This document shows, piece after piece, positions 58,660 through 64,000 of a DNA stretch of 64,000 bases (the first letter of the stretch is position 1; each line of letters opens with the position of its first letter). Below the pieces are notes generated by a model. The model did no database searches and had not been told where the DNA came from. It saw nothing but the letters and a program-made list of their open reading frames with translations. The stretch spans positions 234,361 to 298,360 of the forward strand of contig JBNGIO010006224.1 of assembly GCA_049999805.1 (NCBI GenBank). The letters are read 5' to 3'. The stretch is from Folioceros fuciformis. Taxonomy: Eukaryota > Anthocerotophyta > Anthocerotopsida > Anthocerotales. A program made the position numbers and the translations under genes.

Positions 58660-60076
58660 ACTTAATCCTTTGGCCTGCGGCAAGAAATCCTTTTCTACCG
58701 AAATATAATAAATCTGCGTAACAGGTCCAGGGATTACTGAAAATTCTCACACTCATCGGTGGAGACAAAAGTCACACACTCGCTCCGTGGACGCGCTCCA
58801 GTACGGCTCCATGGACGCACTCCGGTACATACAGATGTAGGGCTGGTGGCACTTGTTGGCCCAGGACGGGGCTATGGTCTGGCGATGGCGTGCGAATGAG
58901 ACGTCAAGGCAGTGGGCCCGAGGGCAGATGATGGCAACTGGTCGGCGCAAGCCATTGGCACATTGCGCATCCTATGCGTCCAAGCACAGGCCAGATTCCT
59001 TTGCTAATCAAAGCTTGTGAGGGCCCTGAGCGCTGGATGGGACAGAGGCACCGCCACCTCCGTGAGCGCGGACACGGTAGGGTTGGGTATAACAACCAAG
59101 CAGTGGTCGGTGCGGTCGACTGGCGTTTGGGGTCCGAACGATAACTGCAACCACTGCTGCTTCTGTTCCTGGCCGCTGGTGAGACGTGAAATTTCCTCCC
59201 ATGAGATGCTCAGACGTAACCCCTGTGGCAGCACCAGGAGGCAGGCAGGTTTCTGGGGAGGTGGGGACGCGAGGGAAGAATAAAACGAAGGGGAGAGAGA
59301 CACGTTGCTCATCACATTCGCCTTCCCACTCGGTTCCAGTTCGTCTAGGGGCTCGGCCCCTGCTCTTGCCCCAGCGCCGCCTCCCCTTCACATCGCCTCA
59401 CTTCCACTCACTTCCCCCCACTGCCCCTCACTTCGCCTCACTTCGCCTCACTTCGCCTCACTTCGCCTCACATCGCCTCACTTCGCCTCACATCGCCTCA
59501 CATCGCCTCACATCGCCTCACATCGCCTCACATCACCTCACCTCACCTCACCTTTCCTCCCGCCTCGCCTCGCCTCTGCGGCTCCGCACGCTCGTGTATC
59601 GGGCAATGCGCCTGGATCGCACGCTGCAGGTGTGGACCTAATCGCACTGGAACCCCCCCACTTCACCTCACTCGGCAATCCCAAACTCAGGTTGGTGGCT
59701 TCAGCATCCGGGAGCCAAGCTGCTTGTTCGTTTGGATTTCGGTATGCTTGGCAGTAGAGTATGCATTGCTTCCCCTCCGCCCGTTCCGTGATGGAGATGG
59801 ATGACGGCCTCTTCTCCTCCCCCTTCTGCTTCATCCTTCCTCTGCGCACGGCAATTTGTTTCCTAGTCAGTTCAGGACGATCACTTTCAGTCGGGGATCG
59901 GAGTGCATCCCTCGCCACCACCACCTCGGGCTCATCGTTTATCTCATTCCCTGCTCGTTTTACATGACAGGTCTGACACCCAGCCAGCCGTCAAGTAGAA
60001 TGCTCATCGCCTGATCCGGGGACTGCCAGCCTCTACACGTCGCCTCTCGTGTGCACGCTGCTTGACGCCACCCTCA
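58660..60076. other. Intergenic region with minisatellite; GH17-X8 promoter
   Basis: No gene recognised on either strand. Long frames at 59.2-59.9 kb are translations of the 10-bp minisatellite and its flanks (Ser/Pro/His-rich). The last few hundred bases should contain the promoter and leader of the glucanase gene. Confidence 0.45.
59391..59550. repeat. 10-bp minisatellite, about 16 units
   Basis: Units CTTCGCCTCA and CATCGCCTCA alternate with slight variants (CTTCCACTCA, CATCACCTCA) in perfect 10-bp register. C/T-rich on the plus strand. Outer units are more degenerate than inner ones. Confidence 0.95.
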
Positions 60077-62074
60077 ATGGCCGTGTCCCGGTTTGCAGGT
60101 TCCGGTGCCAGGAAGGACGCTCTTGTGGCCCTCCTTCTCCTGCATTTGGTCCTGGTGGCGGGACTCGAGGAGGATGGTACGTTCTCAGCCTTTGTCGCAT
60201 GTTTCTGCCAGCTAGGGAGGATGGTGACACAGGAGCTCGGGAGGATGGGTGTCGCAATCGCTGTGTCTCACCCCGCTATTGCTCCTGCCCTTGCCTTGCA
60301 GCTTATTCCCCCAATCCGGCGTATCCCACCATGGGTGTGAACTACGGGCGTGTGGCGGACAACCTGCCTCCTCCCGCGCAGGTGGTGCAGATCATTAAGA
60401 ACTTGAACATTGGGAACGTGAGGATTTTCGACCACGACGCCGAGGTCATCGGTGCCTTTGCTGGCTCCGGCATTGGGCTTGTGATCGGGGTCACCAACAC
60501 GGAAGTGATCGGGATCGGGCAGAGCAACACGACCGCCACACAGTGGGTGGCACAGAATGTCGTCCCCTTCTATCCGGCCACCAAGATCACAACGATCGTG
60601 GTGGGGAACGAGCTCCTGTCTTACTACGGTGCGCAGGATGTTCAAGCGTGGTATCAGATCAATCCAGCTATACTCAATCTGTACTCGTAAGTGCGCCTGC
60701 CATTTCCGCGTTCGGGTCTTCTAGCCAGGCCAGGCCAGGCCACAATTTTGCTGTCACAGTGAACCAACAGTCTGTCTCCTTGGCTCACTCCTGTTTGGTG
60801 CAGGGCGCTCAAGGTGTTGAATCTGCACCACCAGATAAAAATTTCCACAGTCATCGCCTACGACGCGCTCAACAGTTCGTATCCTCCTTCGGCTGGGAGC
60901 TTCCGTCCAGACATCGCGGAGCCGGTGATCAAGCCGCTTCTCAAATTCCTCAACACCACAGCTTCCTACTTCATGATCAACGTGTATCCCTACTTCGCAT
61001 ACGCCAGCAATCCCAACATCTCCCTGGACTACGCTACCTTCGGCTCAGCATCTGTGCCAGTAGCCGACGGACAATTGAGCTACACCAGCTTGTTGGATGC
61101 TCAGCTCGATGCTCTCCACTTTGCCATCGCCAGGTTGGGCTACCCAGGCGTCAGGATATCCGTCACGGAGACTGGATGGCCTACCAAAGGGGACGCAGAT
61201 CAGCTTGGGACAGGGATCCCCAATGCAGCGAACTACAACAGAAGACTGGTGCGCAAGGTTGTATCAGCCGAGGGCACACCGGCAATGCCAGGTGTGTTCA
61301 TCCCGACCTTCATCTTCGCCCTCTTCAACGAAAACTTGAAACCAGGGCCGACCACAGAGCGCAACTGGGGCCTGGACTATCCGGATGGTACCCCTGTGTA
61401 TCCCATCGACCTCACGGGCCGAACACCAGAGGCCAGCTATCCTCCGCTTTCTGCAAGCAGCCCTCCACCCCCAGCTCCAAATGCCCTTCCTCCCTCTCCA
61501 CTCCCAACCTCGTCCTCCCAGCCTCCTCCCCCTCCCACTCCCTTTCTGCCGCCCCAGAGCTCTCCACCTGTGCCTTCTGTTCCTTCTGTGCCTCCTCCAA
61601 CCAATGCTGGGTTGAGTCCCCCTGGAGTTCCACCTCCAGTGTCTCCTGGCGCACCTCCTGCTCCCGCTTCCACCCCTTCTGGGATTGGAACCACGCAGTG
61701 GTGCACTGTGAACCCTGCTGCCAGTCTGGATTCCATTCAGGCTGCTCTGGACTACGCTTGCGGTGTTGCCAACTGCGCCCCTATTCAGATTGGGCAGCTT
61801 TGCTATGACCCCGACACTTTGCACTTCCATGCATCCTGGGCATTCAACAGCTACTATCAGCAGACCAGGGGTGCAGGGGGGACCTGTTTATTCGGCGGGG
61901 CTGCGATTCTCACTAGCACCAATCCTAGTAAGTGGAATGTGAATGCCGTATCGTGTGCTATCCAGTCTGCTTGCAGCCCGTGGCTTCCGATTCGGAATTC
62001 CCTAGAATCTAACAAGATGTCTCTACCTGAATGTTGCAGGTTTGAACGGGTGTATCTTTCCTGGAAGCACCTAG
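60077..62074 (+). CDS. Secreted GH17 endo-1,3-beta-glucanase with C-terminal X8 (CBM43) domain
   Basis: Four exons: 60077-60176, 60302-60686, 60804-61927, 62040-62074; 547 aa. Signal peptide at about residues 1-30 (ALVALLLLHLVLVAG). GH17 barrel: MGVNYGRVADNLPPP at the start of the fold, acid/base Glu in IVVGNELL, nucleophile Glu in VTETGWPTKG, and FIFALFNENLKPGPTTERNW near the end. A ~90-residue Pro/Ser-rich linker leads to X8 (WCTVNPAASLDSIQAALDYA, CGVANCAPI, CYDPDTLHFHASWAFNSYYQ, GGTCLFGGAAILTSTNPS). The short last exon adds LNGCIFPGST, supplying the final X8 cysteine. Known: such enzymes cleave callose in walls or at plasmodesmata, and X8 binds 1,3-glucan. No C-terminal hydrophobic tail, so a GPI anchor is unlikely. 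If the last intron is retained, the ORF instead reads through to 62079. Confidence 0.92.
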
Positions 62075-64000
62075 TCTGAAAGTGCCCGAGGGGATGGTGG
62101 TAGGCACATGTGGAGCAGAAGTAGGTGTAACACAGGTTGTTTGCTCTGGGGAGCACAGCTAATTTCGTCTAACCAGATCCTGCAGGCAACTTCCAAACTG
62201 GCAAGCATGTGCAGCTGGGCATGTTCGCAGCCCTGACCAGTCACGTAGAAGTCAATGATGGCTTAGGATTGGTCCTTCAGCACTAGAGTAGGAGCACAGA
62301 GGTTGACACCAGGTCGGGACATTTTTTTGACCCCTGTTGCATTTTACAAGGAAGTGATGTAGTGCAGTAGTAGACAGTTTCATGTAACAAGTAGAAGATG
62401 CTGTGGATGAGAACTGGGAATCTCCCAACTGGTTGTACACATCTACATGTGTAACCAAAGTCAGGACATTTGCCTGAATCAGGATGATCACATCGCCTGC
62501 CCGCATGCGCTTCTGTTGTTCAGAAAACTGCAGGGAAACTAAAACCACGTCAGCAGCAGACTTCCTTTCCCGATCCGAACCTGCCCATCCAAGTCTTTGT
62601 TGCCCTTGAATATTAATACAAGAAGAAGACGGAAGACTACGATGGGTTGCACCAAATCTCCCGTTGACGACGGGAAGAGCGGGGTCAAGAATGACAAGGA
62701 AGGATCCCGTCCTTTCTTGCAATTTGTCGACGGAAAAAGGAGGAGGGAAAGCTAAAAAGGACAGTAACAGGCGGACTTGGAAGAAGACAGCCAAAACTGC
62801 ACCAACCATGGAACTTTCGTTGCCGGTCAAGAGGGGGAGATTGTATATTCATATTTTGGAGCTGATGCGACCTAATTCGGTGAAGATTGTAGTTTGCAGC
62901 TGGATGGAAGCTGACACGGAGTTCATGTGCAGATTTGATGAATCGGTGCGCATCAAGCTCCCGAAGAGAGACAAGACATGAGGTTGAAGAAGACAAGACA
63001 GGAAGTTATAAGGAGTTTGACTACACAAGTACAAGATCGAGAACCCCCAAAAATATTATTTTAAATTATTTATTCTTAATATATTTTAATATATTTCCTC
63101 TCTTCCATGTAAACACTGTTGCCAATTATTCTCGATATTTTTTCCGTTATCTCCTCTCTTTTATTTATTTATATTTAATTTTCTTTTCCTCAATTTGGTT
63201 GTATTGTTTAACATGTTTCTTTTTTCACTTGTCTCTATCTTTTATGCTTCTTTGGTGGGTTGCAAAAGGTAAGGATGTCATGCCAACTCTTAGGTCCAAT
63301 GGCTACTCTAAGTAAACACCATACTAAGTCTATGAAACACAACACTTGGTTTGTCTAAAGACACTAATAATATGGCATAAGCTGCTTTATGGCCACATTC
63401 TCATAAATGTCCATCCATATGGTTTATTTGATGTGTGATTGTTAGTGCCCATTGAGAGCAAATGACAAGACCACCCCACACACTCGAGCAACAAGGGCAA
63501 AATCTTCATGAAAAGTGGCCCTCCTTGAAAGTAATGAAACTAGAGCCCCCTCCCGAACAGCCATCAAACAAGCTTACGATTGGGTTACACAATGAAGAAT
63601 TGATTTAATTATGGAGTTCCAATAACTTCATGTCTAACCATTATTCCTATGAAGGAACACTTAAAATGGTCATTAGATTAAACAATAGCCATTAGGGTTG
63701 GCGTAACATGCTGACCCCAATACAAGTTGACAAAAACATTTGTGATGCATAGAATATCATGACCATAATACCAGACCATAAGTAGAATGTAAGTGAACAT
63801 TCATGTATGATAATAATAATGAAACAAAACCCCATAGTACTATATAATACATACAAATGTAATACATGACCTATAGTTAAGAGGACATAAGGCAAGTAAG
63901 TAACTCTTTAAAAACACTCAGTATATTTTTTTTCACCATGATTGATATCATTGTTAATACACCTTAGAAATTGCAACCCTTGTAAAACAATACACAACTT
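62075..64000. other. 3' flank and AT-rich intergenic tail
   Basis: About 1.9 kb with no recognisable gene. A 105-codon frame at 62664-62981 is basic but has no motif, intron partner or family match. From 63.04 kb composition becomes very AT-rich, like the other transposon-bearing islands, but no element could be identified. Confidence 0.45.

Noticed and set aside
59186-59757. 150-codon Ser/Pro/His-rich frames over the minisatellite
   Set aside because: Translations of a 10-bp repeat in several frames at once; no evidence of coding.
62664-62981. 105-codon basic ORF downstream of the glucanase
   Set aside because: No motif or homologue recognised and the opposite strand is equally open; may simply be intergenic.

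Overview
The window is nuclear DNA of a land plant. Every protein gene is built on GT-AG introns of roughly 70-360 bp and the families are plant ones: a tapetal-type bHLH factor, a violaxanthin de-epoxidase-related protein, a chloroplast CPP1-like protein, a subtilase, a GH17-X8 glucanase and an SMP-C2 synaptotagmin. Compact introns, GC-balanced gene islands and AT-rich transposon islands suggest a seed-free plant (bryophyte or lycophyte), but I cannot name the species from sequence alone.

Layout. 1.9-4.4 kb: five-exon bHLH regulator (+). 4.9-7.5 kb: cytosolic HSP90 copy 1 (-), ending MEELD instead of MEEVD. 7.9-11.0 kb: AT-rich orphan locus (+), a coiled-coil ORF, an 86-bp triplication over its 3' end, and a second unrecognised 417-aa ORF that may be a downstream exon. 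12.3-14.8 kb: HSP90 copy 2 (+), with the same three intron positions and canonical MEEVD; the two HSP90 genes are divergent around the orphan locus. 15.6-16.8 kb: FAM133-like nuclear protein (-). 18.3-24.2 kb: 26-exon NAT10/Kre33 RNA cytidine acetyltransferase (+). 24.8-26.6 kb: VDE-related protein (-), convergent with NAT10. 26.6-31.1 kb: mostly AT-rich, no gene seen, short tandem repeats and one artefactual assembly gap. 31.1-32.8 kb: CPP1-like chloroplast protein (+). 35.7-39.0 kb: three-exon 1,001-aa protein of unknown function (+). 39.5-41.8 kb: intronless subtilase (-). 44.1-46.8 kb: eleven-exon SMP-C2 protein (+).

47.1-58.0 kb is a transposon nest bracketed by two direct copies of a ~0.28-0.36 kb repeat. 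It holds remnants of a LINE (-), a degenerate hAT/DUF4371 transposase (+), a 40-bp perfect inverted repeat, and a Ty1/copia retrotransposon (+) with two LTRs and a 5-bp target duplication. The copia element is inactive: several stops, two frame breaks and altered Gag and protease motifs. 58.6 kb: tRNA-Glu(UUC). 59.4 kb: 10-bp minisatellite. 60.1-62.1 kb: secreted GH17-X8 beta-1,3-glucanase (+). 62.1-64 kb: no gene recognised.

The genes are independent housekeeping, stress or wall genes; no pathway cluster is evident. Splice-resolved coordinates were derived by hand from reading-frame continuity, GT/AG sites and remembered family sequences. All exon sums are multiples of three, but none has transcript support here.
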